From: Halovenus sp.
Lineage (GTDB): Archaea; Halobacteriota; Halobacteria; Halobacteriales; Haloarculaceae
Direction: 5' to 3'
Assembly (NCBI GenBank): GCA_003551265.1
Contig: PUMG01000282.1
Span: 1-13,039, forward strand
Length of the DNA: 13,039 nt
Position numbers and translations under genes: made by a program. The notes under the pieces are model-generated. The model saw nothing but the letters and a program-made list of their open reading frames with translations. It made no database searches and was not told the origin of the DNA. Numbering within the stretch: position 1 is the first letter of the stretch; each line of letters begins with the position of its first letter. Of this stretch, positions 12,927 through 13,039 are shown one piece after another.

Positions 12927-12944
12927 AAATTTACCAGAATTTTC
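12925..12944. terminator. Bidirectional A/T hairpin between cutA and the right-edge gene
   Basis: GAAAATT (12925-12931) and AATTTTC (12938-12944) form a perfect 7-base stem with a 6-base loop. The first arm overlaps the cutA stop codon and the second ends five bases before the opposing gene's stop. Each strand gives a TTTT run, as expected for termination in both directions in archaea. Confidence 0.5.
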
Positions 12945-12949
12945 GCCCG

Positions 12950-13039
12950 TCAGTACGGAATCAGCTCGGGTTCGAGAACGCCAGCAGTGGCCAGCACTGT
13001 GAGTAGCAGACTTGTCAGGACGATTGACATCGCTGGCGG
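12950..13039 (-). CDS. 3' end of a membrane-protein-like gene, cut by window edge
   Basis: The minus-strand frame is open from the window edge to a TGA at 12950-12952, giving 29 residues. They hold a hydrophobic span (SIVLTSLLLTVLATAGVL) followed by EPELIPY at the C-terminus, as in the last membrane helix of an integral membrane protein. The frame contains an ATG, so a tiny 26-residue peptide is an alternative, but a longer gene entering from the right is more likely. It converges with cutA across a shared hairpin. The fragment is too short to assign a family. Confidence 0.5.
   Translation of the reverse strand, partial: PPAMSIVLTSLLLTVLATAGVLEPELIPY

Noticed and set aside
1..13039. CRISPR array, suggested by the Cas4-like gene
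   Set aside because: No set of regularly spaced direct repeats was seen anywhere in the window, and no other cas gene is present.

Overview
The window is a piece of a haloarchaeal (Halobacteria) chromosome. The evidence is the strongly acidic proteome (Asp/Glu-rich tails and loops), GC-rich codons, an archaeal MCM helicase, a tandem-fused TatC of the TatCt type known from haloarchaea, a mevalonate-pathway decarboxylase of the archaeal type, and TATA-like boxes lying about 25-30 bases before most start codons, the layout of leaderless haloarchaeal transcripts. I do not assign a genus.

Layout. Positions 1-4620 are all on the minus strand: a Cas4-like protein cut by the left edge (1-616), a small conserved unknown protein (677-949), and the replicative helicase gene mcm (955-4620), which carries a full-size 523-residue intein with a LAGLIDADG homing endonuclease (1978-3546). 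Across a 149-base divergent promoter region lie, on the plus strand, a Cys-rich TRAM-domain protein (4770-5219) and a short-chain dehydrogenase-like protein that has lost its catalytic Tyr/Lys (5278-6063). Next comes a divergent pair of twin-arginine translocase genes: single-domain tatCo (6096-7079, minus) and double-domain tatCt (7168-9402, plus). These should act together in export of folded proteins, the main secretion route in haloarchaea. Then on the minus strand are a FkbM-type methyltransferase (9461-10201) and phosphomevalonate/diphosphomevalonate decarboxylase (10274-11254), part of isoprenoid lipid synthesis. The right end has small genes: a UPF0179 Cys-rich protein (11361-11813, plus), a DUF2237 protein (11857-12297, minus), a 59-residue CxxC protein with a HEWD motif (12402-12581, plus), CutA (12621-12926, plus), and the 3' end of a membrane-protein-like gene (12950-13039, minus).

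Most genes appear to have their own promoter, so this is a set of core housekeeping units rather than one operon. The exception is mcm and the small gene after it, which nearly touch. No rRNA, tRNA, CRISPR array, insertion sequence or phage module was seen. No stretch longer than about 150 bases lacks a gene.

The best leads are the MCM intein, where the usually invariant block B histidine is replaced by threonine; a Cas4-like protein that keeps its cysteine motifs but seems to have lost its nuclease residues, next to mcm; and the palindromes in the mcm upstream region.
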